64,000 bases of DNA from Calliopum simillimum (GCA_951812925.1 OX638372.1:49317722-49381721); one strand, 5' to 3'; shown: positions 32,530 to 44,600, numbered from the stretch's first letter. Notes: generated from the letters alone by a model not told the origin. Made by a program: numbers and translations.

Positions 32530-32559
32530 ATGATCATACTTTCGCTTAGAGTATATATA

Positions 32560-34980
32560 TCTTGCAGCATTATTAAGAACTAGCTGAATTTTTGGCTTGG
32601 ATCCACTATCCAAATTTCCGTAAACTAGTTCACCGAAATTTAAAAGTGGAACAAGCAAAGCTCTTATTAATTTCAGCTTTATATCTTCTGACACAAATGA
32701 CGCTGAATGCCATAGTTTCCTCAGAACATTGTCACATTCTACATATCATATAGTTCACATGATCGCTGCAGCTTAGGTTGGAATTTATTTTAAAACCCAA
32801 ACTTAAAACAGAACTGTCAAACATAATATGAGTTCCCATCATATTTAAATTTGACAGGTCTGCCAGATCATAAGTTGAATGGGAAATGGGCAATGCCTTT
32901 GTCTTTGGACGTTGATGTTCAATTTATTATTTTTGGCCCATTCACAAATTGAAAATAGATCCTCATTCACCCTTTCAATTAAGTCCTCACAGAGTCCCCT
33001 AGGTCTAGAAAGGTAGACCTGAGCATCATCCGCGTAAAGGTGAATGGAAACACTTTTGCAACAATAAACTATATCATTTATAAATATACTGAATAGTATG
33101 GGTCCCAAAATTGACCCTTGCGGGACGTCGGACGTAACTTCTTTCAATTCAGAATATGAGTTCTTTATTATAACTCTTTGTTGTCTATGAGTCAAATAAC
33201 TTTTTAAAAGTTTGGTTGCATTGGAACCAAAACCAAAATAGTTTTCTAATTTCTTTAATAATAATTTATGGTTAACTGCATCAAAAGCTTTTGAAAAGTC
33301 CAACAAAACCAAAATGGTTAGCTCATCTCTATCATATGCAGGACGTATATCATCTAAAATTTTCAGAACGGCAGTTGCACAACTGTGTCCCGATCTATAA
33401 CCAGACTGATATTCTGTGAGCAAATTGTTTTGATCTTAATGAATCATAATTTGGCGTGTCAAGATCTTTTCAAACGCCTTTGAGAGAACGGGAAGTATGC
33501 TAATCGGTCGAAAATCTTGAGGCAGAGTCGCATTATTTCTTTTAGGAACTAGTGTAACATCTGCTATCTTCCAAGTTTCTGGATACACAGATGCTGTTAT
33601 AGCAAAATTAAAAATATGAGTAAGGCAAGCAATAATACTACTAAGAATGATCTTTATAAACTTGAGGCTAGTTCCTTCATGCCCCGTAGCATTAGATTTG
33701 ATAGCATAGATACTTTTTACTACTTCGTCTTCAGTTACTGTCGTAAAATTAAATTTTGGTTCCAAACTGCACTCGCATTGCTCATTGATTATAAACGATG
33801 ATCCGTTATCTGTTGGAAAACTTGACAAAAAATAATTATTCATTATATTGGGATCTATGGAACAATCCGGACTATTTTTGCTTCCCACACCAATAGATTT
33901 TAAATTATTCCAAAGCAGTTTAGGTGATAATTTGACATCAAGTTTGGACTTAAAGTACGATCTCTTTGAATTACGAACTGTGATTGTAACCTTATTTCTA
34001 CATCGTCGGTAAGCTTCCCAATTTTCATTATCTGGATTATTTTTCCATATTGAATGAAGTTTATTTCTATCCTTTATTACCCGTAGAACTTCATCTGTAA
34101 ACCAAGGATATTTCTTGTTCTTTATTTTTATTCTTTTTAATGGTACATATTTATTAAATAAATAATTCTCGAGAAATGTAAAATGGTCAATTTTTTCATT
34201 GATAGAAGCAAAAAACCCGCATTCATTCCATGGAATCATTCTTGATTCTTCAGAAAGGCTTACAACATTGATTCTCTTAAAGTCTCTGTAGCAAAAGTGT
34301 GTTTCATTTTGATATTTAGAAAAATCAACATTGTAGCAGAGAAATAACATTTCATGGTCGGAAACACCAGCCAAAGAAAATTGGTCAACATGAAGTACTT
34401 TCGAAATGTCAGCAACACAAAACAGATCAAGCAAGCTTGGCGTGCAGTTTGGAGAAAATCGTGTGGCAAACTCATTTACAATATTTAAGCCTAATGAAGT
34501 AATACTATCAGAAAATTCTACGGACTTCGCATCTTTATGCAAAAGATCAATATTAAAATCACCACACATTATTATATGCTCATAAAGTATCACGTACTCG
34601 GACAATTTTTCAAACAAACAACTCATATCATATAACTTATTAGGATTATATACACAAACGACTAAAGTTTTACTGATACTATCACCTATTTCATGCATAA
34701 CAATTTCAACTTGCATACTACTACTCGATTTGAAAACAATCTTTTGCTGCAAATATTTTTTGTAGTATATATATAGTAATCCCTCCACCTCTTGTACACG
34801 ATTTCCTATCATTCCTAACAAGCAAATAGTCACTTAGAGCATATGTTGCGTCATCAAAATCGTTCTTGAACCATGTTTCTGTAACACAAATAACATCAAT
34901 ACACAAACTTTCAAATACATAGTTCAAATAGTCGAGTTTTGTTGCATTTAAGCTTCTTGCATTCAAATGACAAATTTCCA
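32560..34980 (-). pseudogene. LINE ORF2: endonuclease and reverse transcriptase, broken
   Basis: Minus-strand endonuclease begins ...MNARSLNATKLDYLNYVF near 34966 with VICVTETWF and SCTRGGGIT. A frameshift near 34740 is followed by a long open part (34833-33436) with VVCVYNPN, MCGDFNIDLL and AGVSDHE, then the start of the reverse transcriptase with PQDFRPISILPVLSKAFEKI. A single in-frame TAA at 33433-33435 is followed in the same frame (to 32845) by TEYQSGYRSGHS, VLLDFSKAFDAVNH, VPQGSILGPILFSIFINDI and the YADD catalytic motif at 33025-33036. Another frameshift near 32900 follows, and recognisable 3' sequence continues to about 32560 before the inserted element. The protein would nick DNA and copy its own RNA there; this copy cannot. 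Confidence 0.9.
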
Positions 34981-35232
34981 GCCCTTAATGATTTTCACTT
35001 ACCAACGTTAAAACGGTCTTTAAATTATTTTCGTCGGTATTGATAGTAGAATTTAAACTAAACATAAATTAAAGTTACTATTGCACATTTTAAATTGACA
35101 GTTTACAATATTGTACTTTCCTAACTTAAAAACTAAATATTTAAAGAAATTTACCATAATCATATAAATATACTATAATTACATACAACGCAGAGTAAAA
35201 TAATTTTTATTTTTTTATGTTTCACGGTCACC

Positions 35233-35612
35233 CTAATTAGCTGTTGTTATTTGCTCTATATTCTCTATTAATTTTGCTACGCTATCAACGCTCTCTTTAC
35301 TTTCTATTAATTTTGGTTCGCTACTACTCTCAACTTTTACATACACTCGACCATAAATGGAAAAAGCAGCAAACAATCGATCTTCCCTCTTTTTTTTTTT
35401 CTGCATCGCATAACTTAGAAGCTCACGATTTGGTTTCGTAAGGCTCTCATGTACGTAAAACTTACTATCTCCTATGTACTCAATGTCATTAAGCCTCAGC
35501 TGTCGCTTATTTGTTTTGCAAAAAGCAGCAACAGATCTCAGGAGTTTGTTTCTATCATAGACCGACACAAGTTTCACGACTATTGCAGGTTTGATGTTGC
35601 TACTATCATTTG
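35233..35612 (-). pseudogene. LINE ORF1 C-terminal part
   Basis: About 125 residues in one minus-strand frame end at 35233, just upstream of ORF2 on the minus strand. The block VYDRNKLLRSVAAFCKTNKR, FYVHESLTKPNRELL and IYGRVYVK matches the conserved C-terminal region of some insect LINE ORF1 proteins, which resembles the baculovirus FP/25K C-terminal domain (recalled family pattern). ORF1 proteins bind element RNA. The frame hits a stop just before 35612, where LINE similarity ends, so the N-terminal coiled coil and any zinc knuckles are lost. Confidence 0.7.
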
Positions 35613-35689
35613 ATACTTATTATATTATAAGCTTACGTGTCCTACCAATAAAGTTTTGAAAACGTTTTTTTTTTTTTTCAAATTGTATA

Positions 35690-36330
35690 TAAGGTTGACT
35701 AAAATGAAAGTTCAGAAAAGTGAGCTAAGCTTATCCAATTTTTTTTCATTGACAAAATAACTTTATTGAGTTAAATATTTTTTATTGTTATTGACCACCT
35801 TTCACCATCTTTAGGGAAAAACCATAATACCATCCATAAAGGATTTTTGGGTTTTCTGCTCGAAAAAGACGTTTTTGCAATTCTGCAGGGAATTAAATTT
35901 TACGCCATCAAGAAAATTCTGCAACGAGTGAAACAAATAATAATCACAAGGTGCAAGGTATGGACTGCATGGTAGTCGCATTAAAACTTCCCAACTAAGC
36001 TCCCTCAGTTTTTCCCGGGTCAACAAAGAAGTATGTGGTCTAGCGTTGCAGTAGTTGACTTATTCTGGACGTTTACCTTAAGCATTTTTTTCAATCTTGT
36101 TAATTGATGACAGTCTAGTTCCGAATTAATTGCTTGGCCACGCGAAAGCAGCTCCTATTGCACAAGACCCTTGTAATCTCCCCAAATGCTAAGTAAAACT
36201 TTCCTTGGCGTCAGTTCCGGTTTTGCGGCGGCTTAGGTAGTCTCACCTTGTTTTGACCATGATCTTCTTCGCACATTATTATCATACGATATCTATTCCC
36301 CCACCTTTTTGAGAATTTCGATTTTTTCCA
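35690..36330 (-). pseudogene. mariner transposase relic (mellifera-type)
   Basis: The minus strand shows the catalytic region of a different mariner lineage in broken frames: a GQNKVRLPKPPQNRN block near 36240, and then TREKLRELSWEVLMRLPCS, LAPCDYYLFHSLQNFLDG and FMDGIM (36026-35811). In the family the third catalytic acid is the Asp of SPDLAP; here it reads SPYLAP. Stops and frameshifts lie upstream. The N-terminal DNA-binding part and both TIRs are not found. Confidence 0.85.
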
Positions 36331-37860
36331 TTAGATCTTTACTTTCCGAGTAATCAACCATTCAAGTAATGATATTTCAGCTCCATACAATGGACTAATT
36401 TTTTTTTGCGTGCTTAGTTTTATGACTTAATCCAGATTCACTGAAGTTATTAAATACTTAGGATATGGTTTGTTTGTCTGAATTGACTCTGGTTCTCTAC
36501 AAATTCTTACTCAATAGATCAAAAATATGTAGCTCTTTTGTTTGTTTGGTGTTAAAATGGATGATAACTCAAAAAGTAAGAATCTAATTGGAAAAGTTAA
36601 AAAATGTAAGGTTAAGTATGGAAGGTTATGGGTTTTTGATGCCGTTAACAAAAATTAATTTCACTGTTTGCTGTGAGTGCTATACATTTATAAGCAAGGA
36701 TATCTGGAGAACGAGAGTCAATCCTGACGAATACATTATACCCTAGGTATCGGATGGCCTTGGTAAATTTTAAGACTGCAGAAATAAATAATTTTTTTTT
36801 AGATATTCCAAATCCATCATCAAAAAGTTTTTATAAATAATTTTTTTTCCACATAAAGTTTTCCTTTTGACATATCCCCTTCCCCTCTATGTGACGATAT
36901 TTTTTTTACGGTGGGAAAATGCAAAATTCACGGGGATTATGGGCAGACTTTTTAAAAAAAAATCGAAGACTGACTTTGACTTGTATCTGTGCCTATCAGG
37001 TATTGACATATGTTGATTTTATGATTGCAAATGATAGATTAGTTTTTTAGCTATAAAACCCTATCATTAATTTGTTCATTTTCATCGCCTTTATATTTTT
37101 AATAATTTTTTTAGAAAAAGTTCTATCAACAAGGTATTTTTCAACCTTCCTCTTCTAACTACTGGAGGGGGGTAGGTAAGTGGTAAATAATATTTTCGAA
37201 CAGTCAAGATTAGATTAGGTTAAAGTGGCGGTAATTGCGAAGAGCAAAAACCTCACATAGACCGACTAGGTCCATAGCGTTACCACAAACTACGAACAGT
37301 TAAAAGATCAAAGTTTTATAAGGCACCAGTTTTCTTTCCGGTATCATTTACCTTCATTGTTTAAAAAAATATTGAAAATGTCCAATTTTGCTGTTCAAAA
37401 ACTCGAACCGCAGCAGAAAATGGGTTGACCAGACTTTATGTTTTAAAAAAATAAGGTATGTGGGCTGAGGACATATAACATAATCAAATATTACTAAAAT
37501 CGGAAAGATCAAAATTTTTTACTTCGTACTTCACGGGGAAAACCCAATTTAAATAGTTTCCCGGAAAAATTGAAAGGACCCATTTTGATATGTTGTTTAA
37601 GGCAAAATTCTCTTTTGATTGGTACCTATAGGTTTTATGAACTTTTGGAATTAGCGCAAGACTCAAATCTAGTTTGATTAAAGTCTAAAATTTTGTACTT
37701 TAAGTTTTTTAAGCGTTTTCTTTTTCCCTTTTTCATTACAATTTAAAAAAAAACTTAACTTTTGTTTTCTAACAAAAATGATGCATATATTTAATTTACA
37801 TTTGCTTATATATTTTAAATTTTATCTTGGGTCTGGCTTAAAATAAGTCAGTTTAACGTC
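36331..37860. other. Non-coding spacer
   Basis: AT-rich. A GATTAGATTAGGTTAAAGTGG stretch near 37207 resembles fly dispersed-repeat sequence, but its ends are not visible. No gene is seen. Confidence 0.45.
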
Positions 37861-38762
37861 GCACAGTGTGAGATTTTGCCAATCTAGGACGTCAAAATTC
37901 AATTTTGGCCGTAGTTTCAAAGATATCGAGTTGAAATTTTGTACATGTGCTTTAATTCTTTATGCGGAGATTTGTTTCAGAGATGAACAAAATTGGACAG
38001 AATCTACTTGCACCTCCCATACAAATGTGCCTTTTTTTTGTAAAAAAAAAATTGAAAAAAATTGATTGTAATGAAGATATCAACTTGAAAATTTGTATTT
38101 ACCATTTCAGTGATAACTGAATACTACTGTCAAACAATAGGAGTGATTAAAAAAGATAACATAAATTTTTTTTTCATGATTTCAGTGCAAATGTTCATTA
38201 TAACACTTCAGTCATTGTAAAAAAAGTAGCCTTAGGCAAAAAATGGGCAAAATTTTATTTTTTAAATCTATTTTATGAGTATGTATGCTCATACTGTATG
38301 CTTTGTCATAGCCTAACCACGCCCAACTTGTAAGTTATAGTCTATGAAAGATTCAAGATTTTTGAAATTTGTCTTACCTTTTAGCTGATTATAAAATAAT
38401 TTGATTAAAATACTTAAGTGCAAACGTAAAGGTTGTGTATAGCAAAAATTTTTAGTGAAAGTATTGACCTTTAATGCGAAAAACTTTTTGCCAAAAAACA
38501 AACGCGCACAACTTCAATTTGATCGCTCAAAGTTTTTTTATCGATGCAAGCTTGAAAATTTGTTTTTGCATGCTGTTCAATAGTACGTGTTTGATAGCTG
38601 TTATCATGACAATGACATTTATTTTATTCTTTTTTATGCTTATTTTCGTAACAGTTGGAGTATTTTCTAACAAATTACAAAATTTGATCGATTTTGAATC
38701 ACATTGTTTTTTTTTTTTTTTTTCATTTTGACGTCCTAGATTGGCAAAATCTCACACTGTGC
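37861..38762. mobile_element. TIR element with 38-bp perfect inverted ends
   Basis: 37861-37898 and 38725-38762 are exact inverted repeats starting GCACAGTGTGAGATTTTGCC. The 902-bp element is non-coding inside (no frame over 90 codons with recognisable motifs). Both outer flanks contain TTTAA a few bases away, so a TTAA target site with slightly different ends is possible but not proven. Confidence 0.85.
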
Positions 38763-39856
38763 GCCGCTTTAAATAATCAAAATTAATATTATGTTCTTCT
38801 ATGCAAAACTTAAATTTGCCGTCAAACGAAATTTTCATAAACTCTCTGCTGCCAGTCGTAATGTATACAAACTTTGAAGTGCACGCAATTAAATTAATTG
38901 ACTTAAAATTGTGTTGTAGAAAACTTTTGGATTGAATTGTTTCTACTTCATTATAAATTCATAATAAATAATTTCTCTAAAGTTTGTTTATTCAACTGAA
39001 ATGAAGAATTTTAAGGTTGACATTAACATGAAACTAAATTATGAAATGGGGAAAAATTAAGAAAAACAATTTCGTTATGCATTAGTTAAAATTAAATTGA
39101 AGAAAAATTTAAAATAGCGCTTATCCAATCTAATGCTATATTCGACTTAACAGACTCAGATACACATTAATCAAATTCCAGCAGATATCTGCTGGAATCC
39201 ACAACAAGTGACTTTTTCCGTTTATCTATTGAATAAATGATTTTTACTTAATTTTAGCATATAATCCAAAGTATTTATCATGCTGTTTGCGTAGGGGAAA
39301 GTTTTTTTTTCCTAATATAAGTGATGATTTTTATTTTTAATATATATATTCATATATATATACATACATATATATTGCCCAGATTGTGCTCCATGCTAAA
39401 GTGTTCACTCCCCAACGTGCGTTGCATATTAAGTGACCAAGTCATATGAAATTAATTGAAATGCTGCTGCGATTCACCATCGTGTGATGCTTCAAGCGAA
39501 TCAATCAAAATCAAATAAATATCATTATAGCAACAAAAACAATAATTACAACAACAACATCATCTATTATAATTTGCACATAAGCATAAGCAGAAAACCA
39601 AAGCAGACATAGAGCGGACAGAAGAAAAACAAAAATGAAGAAAATGAAAATGTGTTGACTGCAGAAACATCCCCACTGTGATCACCAAGTCTCGACTATT
39701 TGGACTGTACACGAGAAAAAAAAAAAAATTCTTGATTACTACGATTTGTGGACAGTAATTAGTTCAACTAATCTGTCTAGTAGTTGAATTAACTAAGAGT
39801 GCCTTTTAAAATTGACCATAGCACTCACTTGTGACTCACAACTGCAATGTCAAATT
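38763..39856. other. Non-coding spacer with TA repeats
   Basis: TA/TACATA simple repeat at about 39340-39375. A small palindromic stretch lies near 39760-39790 (GTTCAACTAAT...ATTAACTAAG). No gene. Confidence 0.5.
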
Positions 39857-40772
39857 CCAAGGTGAAAAAAAGCGCTTTGGAAAGCCTTCTGGAGTTCTTT
39901 CTTTCCACCAATAAGCGCTTCCGCGCCATAAGAGTTATTCTTTCTTTTTAACATTGCATATCCAAGGTGTTAGTGTTCTGAAGCTTACCGCTGCCTTACG
40001 GTCTTTTGAAGCACTTATTTGTAATGCGGCGGTAAGCGTTCTTTCAGTTTGAAGGAAAAAAAGAAACGAACTGCACTCAGTAGGACTTAAACCAAGAAAC
40101 GTCCACGTGATATATAGAAACTTATTATTTTTACATACAAATATAAACTTCTTAGACCTCTACATCACTCATCCATATGATGAGTTCGTACAAAATTCGT
40201 ATATTAAGCAAATGTCTGCCCAAATAGGATTTGATGTTTAACCCTTTAACGACTAAAGGCAAGTATGTTTGCCAGAACCCTAATTGCTTGAATGAAAGTT
40301 TTATTAATCCCCATTACTTCGATCTTGTCGTATTTTTATTTTGAAATTCTTTCGCGAATTTAGACCTGGTCGTTAAAGGGTTAAATGCTTCCTACAGCCT
40401 TACAAAAAAATAATTTTGTATACAATTCCAATTGAAATAAGCAAAAAAAAAAAAAAAAAAAAAAAAAAATAAATAAGAGAAAGGAATATAGAAAAGTGAA
40501 ATAAAAAAAAGTAAAATAAAAAATCTTCCTCGCTTGGGATCGAACCCGGGACCATTTAAATTTGTATACTGAACCAATTTTTGTTTTTTTTTTTATATAC
40601 TTATTTCGTTCTCTTTCCCTTCCTATCTTTTTTAAAAATACTACTCAAATATTGAAACAAATATGTCACTCTAAACAGAATTTGATTTTTGAATGCTTAC
40701 TCTAAAGTCCTGCGCAAAAAAAAGCGCTTTAAAAGTGCTTGGCCAAAAAGCGCTTGAAATTTTTCCCCTTGG
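39857..40772. mobile_element. CCAAGG-ended MITE with tRNA-like modules (copy 2), carrying a nested MITE
   Basis: Ends CCAAGGTGAAAAAAAGCGCT and the inverted right end ...TTTTTCCCCTTGG. Order and content match 19003-19755, including GCGGTAAGC near 40030. Minus-strand tRNA-like signals: A-box-like TGATGTAGAGGTC (40155-40167), B-box-like GGTTTAAGTCC (40083-40093) and, in the other half, GGGTTCGATCCC (40536-40547). The extra length relative to copy 1 is largely the TTAA-flanked insert at 40242-40380. Confidence 0.75.
40242..40380. mobile_element. piggyBac-like MITE, nested, TTAA target duplication
   Basis: A 139-bp insert with inverted ends CCCTTTAACGAC...GTCGTTAAAGGG and TTAA on both sides (40238-40241 and 40381-40384). 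CCC...GGG ends with TTAA are the piggyBac signature. Copy 1 of the host MITE shows the uninterrupted site (GATATTTAGGTGCTACC against GATGTTTAA plus ATGCTTCC). Confidence 0.88.
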
Positions 40773-41479
40773 GATTGCTCAGAAACGTAAATGTAAGCAG
40801 TTGTATATTTCTGTGTAAAATGGCGGGAAACTATCAAAACACCTACGCCATTTAGCTGTCACAAAATTAACCAACGTTTCTTCTTGTTCTGTAGCCAATA
40901 AATTTCTCTCCATGTAAGTCACATCTACATATTACGTCTGTTTGCTTGAGAGTACGCTTGACAGTTGGACATTAAATGATGTCAACATGTCGACTTTAAT
41001 GAAAATCAATTTGATGTTTTTATTGATGAAAGAGTGCGCTCGCATTAATCACAGGCAGCTGTTTACGATTGCAATGCAAACAACATTAGAGATGTAATAA
41101 CAATAACAAAAACGGCAACAGCATTTGGAATCTCAATAATTGCGTTGGTTGTTGTGATGAATTGCTAGATATGCACTGCACATCATTAGAGATTCACCAC
41201 AATTGATGTTTATCATTGGATGCTTCTGCTGCTCAGTTAATTCATTTCTGTTGCTTATGATGATGATGTGCGTCCGATGAAAAGCAGTTGATTTTGGAAA
41301 CTGTTTTTGCTCTAAAGTGTTGATACGAAATAAATATCTGTTTTAGCACTACCAGACACTGTTCTTGTCAATTAATACGGATGGCCAAAACACCCTCAAA
41401 AATCTGTACTTTAACCATTTTCTGGTTTTTACTTTCCGAATCATTAGTTTCTAAAAAAGGGTATCTCTCAATTATATAG
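40773..41479. other. Non-coding spacer
   Basis: Moderately AT-rich sequence with ACAATAACAA-type simple patches. No gene or repeat was recognised. Confidence 0.5.
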
Positions 41480-42275
41480 AGGAATGTATCCGGATATGAG
41501 ACACCTCCGGGTATGAGACAGTCGATTTTTTCTATGATGCAAAATTAATATTGCCAATCTGACTACTGTCGAACTAGCATCTTACTATGACCAAGTTTTT
41601 AAGCCAACACCAAAGTGAAAAGATCTATTGCTTATTTAAGTTATACACCTCAGGTCGTATGTAAAAAGTTTTTTATGATCTCTTTCAAAGTGTTATATTT
41701 TGGATTTAATCAACTGGAAATGGGAAGTGTCATGCGTTAGCGTTTAGTGTTTTATATCTACTTTGTGATATGGTTTGGGTTTGTGCAAATATAAATGGTT
41801 AAAACGTTATTTTTAAGCTTTTCTTAAAAAGTGTCATGTATTTGGGTATGAGACACTTTTTTTTCGAACCCAAATCGTGTGCAACTGCCAAATATCGACA
41901 TGTGTGTAATTATACATGTGTTTACGTACAGTTATGGTGTTTTTATTTCGTATTTTCTAATTTAAATTGCATTTTTAAAGGTGTCTTATACAAAATTTGT
42001 AACGATATGGACATTTTTTCTTTCGAACCAAAATCTAGTGCAACTATCAAATATCAATATTAATGTAACGAAAAATGAATAAAAGAGTGTGTTAGTACAC
42101 TTAGAAAATTGGCCACAACTTTTGAATGTGATGAAATAACTTTCTACGTCTTTTAGAAGAAAGTTGTGTGCATTTCTTGCCTTTTGAACGATATATGAGA
42201 CACCTGAAATGGTTTGACCAGTAAAAAGTTATGGCTCAAAAACAAAACCCGTCTCATACCCAGATACATTTCCTT
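41480..42275. mobile_element. TIR element with ATGAGAC motifs, probable TA insertion
   Basis: The left end AGGAATGTATCCGGATATGA and right end (inverted) AAGGAAATGTATCTGGGTAT form ~25-bp imperfect inverted repeats, bordered by TA. GGTATGAGACA or close variants recur inside (near 41510, 41846 and 42187). It is non-coding, ~0.8 kb. Confidence 0.65.
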
Positions 42276-42595
42276 ACAAATGCTATTTCTGGACTGAAAA
42301 ATTAAAAAAGTTTTAATTTTATTATTTTCATTAATAACATATTTTATTAATATTATTATTAAGATTGGTTGAAAAATTACAGCTCTTTTCTGGATTAATT
42401 GAAATAGCCTAATAAATTACTGTCTATTAAGTATATTAACAAAATAAGTACATATATGCCCTTACTTATATTTCATTTGTTCATAAACCAAGAATCTGCT
42501 TTTATTTAAAAGGTCATAGCTTTCGAATGGGTAGGCGTGTATTGATGAAAAAAATTTAAAAGTTAAATATTTTTTTTGCTTAAGGATGATTTCAA

Positions 42596-43587
42596 ATACA
42601 TTTCAATTCAATTCAATTCAATTCAATTTATTTCAATCCAATCCAATCCAATTCAATTCAATTCAATTCAATTCAATTCAATTCAATTCAATTCAATTCA
42701 ATTCAATTCAATTCAATTCAATTCAATTCAATTCAATTCAATTCAATTCAATTCAATTCAATTCAATTCAATTCAATTCAATTCAATTCAATTCAATTCA
42801 ATTCAATTCAATTCAATTCAATTCAATTCAATTCAATTCAATTCAATTCAATTCAACTCAATTCAATTCAATTCAATTCAATTCAATTCAATTCAATTCA
42901 ATTTAATTTATTTCAATTCAATTTAACTCAATTCAATTCAATTCAATTCAATTCAATTCAATTCAATTCAATTCAATTCAATTCAATTCAATTCTATTCA
43001 CTTCACTTCAATTCAATTCAATTCAATTCAATTCAATTCAAATTAATTCCATTTAATGTCATTCAACTCGATTTAATTCAATTCAATTCAATTCAATTCA
43101 ATTCAATTCAATTCAATTCAATTCAATTCAATTCAATTCAATTCAATTCAATTCAATTCAATTCAATTCAATTCAATTCAATTCCATTCAATTCAATTCA
43201 ATTCAATTCAAATTAATTCCATTTAATGTCATTCAACTCGATTTAATTCAATTCAATTCAATTCAATTCAATTCAATTCAATTCAATTCAATTCAATTCA
43301 ATTCAATTCAATTCAATTCAATTCAATTCAATTCAATTCAATTCAATTCAATTCAATTCAATTCAATTCAATTCAATTCAATTCAATTCAATTCAATTCA
43401 ATTCAATTCAATTCAATTCAATTCAATTCAATTCAATTCAATTCAATTCAATTCAATTCAATTCAATTCAATTCAATTCAATTCAATTCAACTCAATTCA
43501 ATTCAGTTCAATTCAATTCAATTCAATTCAATTCAATTCAATTCAATTCAATTCAATTCAACTCAACTCAACTCAACTCAATTCAAT
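42596..43587. repeat. (ATTCA)n pentanucleotide array, ~1 kb
   Basis: Nearly pure ATTCA units with rare ACTCA, ATTTA and ATCCA variants. A 50-bp variant block (AATTAATTCCATTTAATGTC and so on) occurs at 43041 and again at 43211, exactly 170 bp (34 units) apart. The array directly abuts the 3' end of the LINE copy at 43586-44092, whose relative at 30150 has only a few such units. Long frames through it are artefacts. Confidence 0.98.
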
Positions 43588-44092
43588 AATAAAATAAAAT
43601 TTAAGACTATTAACATAAAACCTAAATACTGCCAATTTAAAATATGTTTTTCTTCTTTCGGATTTTATATCACTTGGTTGAGAATTCCACAGTTTTACAA
43701 CACTGACAAAAAACATTCTTTTAGACGTTAAAAATTTGGAGATTAAATCATTAGTACGAATTGATTGCGGAAACACTAATTGTTCGAACAAATGTTTAGG
43801 ACAACGTTCATACTCGTATATAAACCTTTGTAGAAAAATTAAATTTCTAAAATTTAAGTTTGAGATCAATTCGCAATTAAGAGCCTTTTTTGCATATCTC
43901 AATATATGATCATACTTAATTATTAAGAACTAGCTGAATTTTTTGCTTTGATCCACTATCCAAATATCCGTGTATGTGGAACAAGGAAAGCTCTTATTAA
44001 TTTCAGCTTAATATCTTCCGACTCAAATGAAGCTGAACGCCATAGTTTCCTCAGAACATTGTACATACTACATAAGATATAGTTCACAGTAT
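43586..44092 (-). mobile_element. Second, 5'-truncated LINE copy (3' end only)
   Basis: Matches 30370-30672 joined to 32538-32765 without the hAT-like insert, preserving ATGATCAT once near 43908. It includes the ORF2 C-terminal frame (43902-43573), with RCPKHLFEQLVFPQS and FVSVVKLWNSQPSDI. It ends in the ATTCA array at its 3' end. Confidence 0.9.
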
Positions 44093-44379
44093 GCTACAGT
44101 ATATGACACATCGAGTTGCAAAACCAGTTTAAAACTAGTTGCGAATGCAAAACCAGATATAACCAAATTTAAATTTGCTATAACTTATCTAGCTTACCAA
44201 TTCTATGGAATTTTCTGCATTTTAGCTAAAAAAATGGTTGCTTTACTTATATGAATCAATGGTTAATCGGTTTTTGTATTTTTCTCTGTTTGGTTTGAAG
44301 TGGATATATCTGGTTTTGCATTTAGGCTTCTCATATGTATGTCTACATTCAAAGGGTCATAACTTTTGAACCAGATGAA

Positions 44380-44600
44380 ATTTTTAAAAAAGTAAATTGG
44401 TACACTCCTATTAATCAAATGCACTCTTAGAAAGCTCATACAATTAGCTTAAAGTTCCTTGTAAACAAAATTTTCTCTAAAACGATAGGGTGACCCAAAC
44501 AGAAACAAGTCAGAAAATCATTTTGAACTCTTTAACTCCTCAGGGGTACTTTTTAGCCCTTTCCCTCAGGTGCAACTTTTTGTTAGTCTAGGCCTTCTCT
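44380..44600 (+). repeat. Dispersed non-coding repeat R3, copy 2 (partial)
   Basis: Shares AAACAAGTCAGAA, AACTCCTCAGGGGTAC and TGTTAGTCTAGGCCT with 29790-30052, in the same order. Confidence 0.65.

Larger units (their letters stand above)
30150..35612 (-). mobile_element. 5'-truncated LINE (Jockey/CR1-type), interrupted by a 1.85-kb insertion
   Basis: On the minus strand the order is ORF1 C-terminus, endonuclease, reverse transcriptase, C-terminal domain, 3' UTR and a short TTGAA-type tail at 30150-30180 (ATTCA/ATTTC units on the plus strand). The palindromic element at 30681-32529, plus one duplicated ATGATCAT, splits it. The 5' end is lost within ORF1 at about 35612. A second, short 3' copy is at 43586-44092. 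Several frameshifts and a stop make it inactive. Confidence 0.9.

Noticed and set aside
42576..42926. Long open frames (over 100 codons) in the ATTCA array
   Set aside because: A pentamer repeat is open in several frames by its composition (no stop in ATTCA units). The peptide is a pure pentapeptide repeat and continues only as long as the array.
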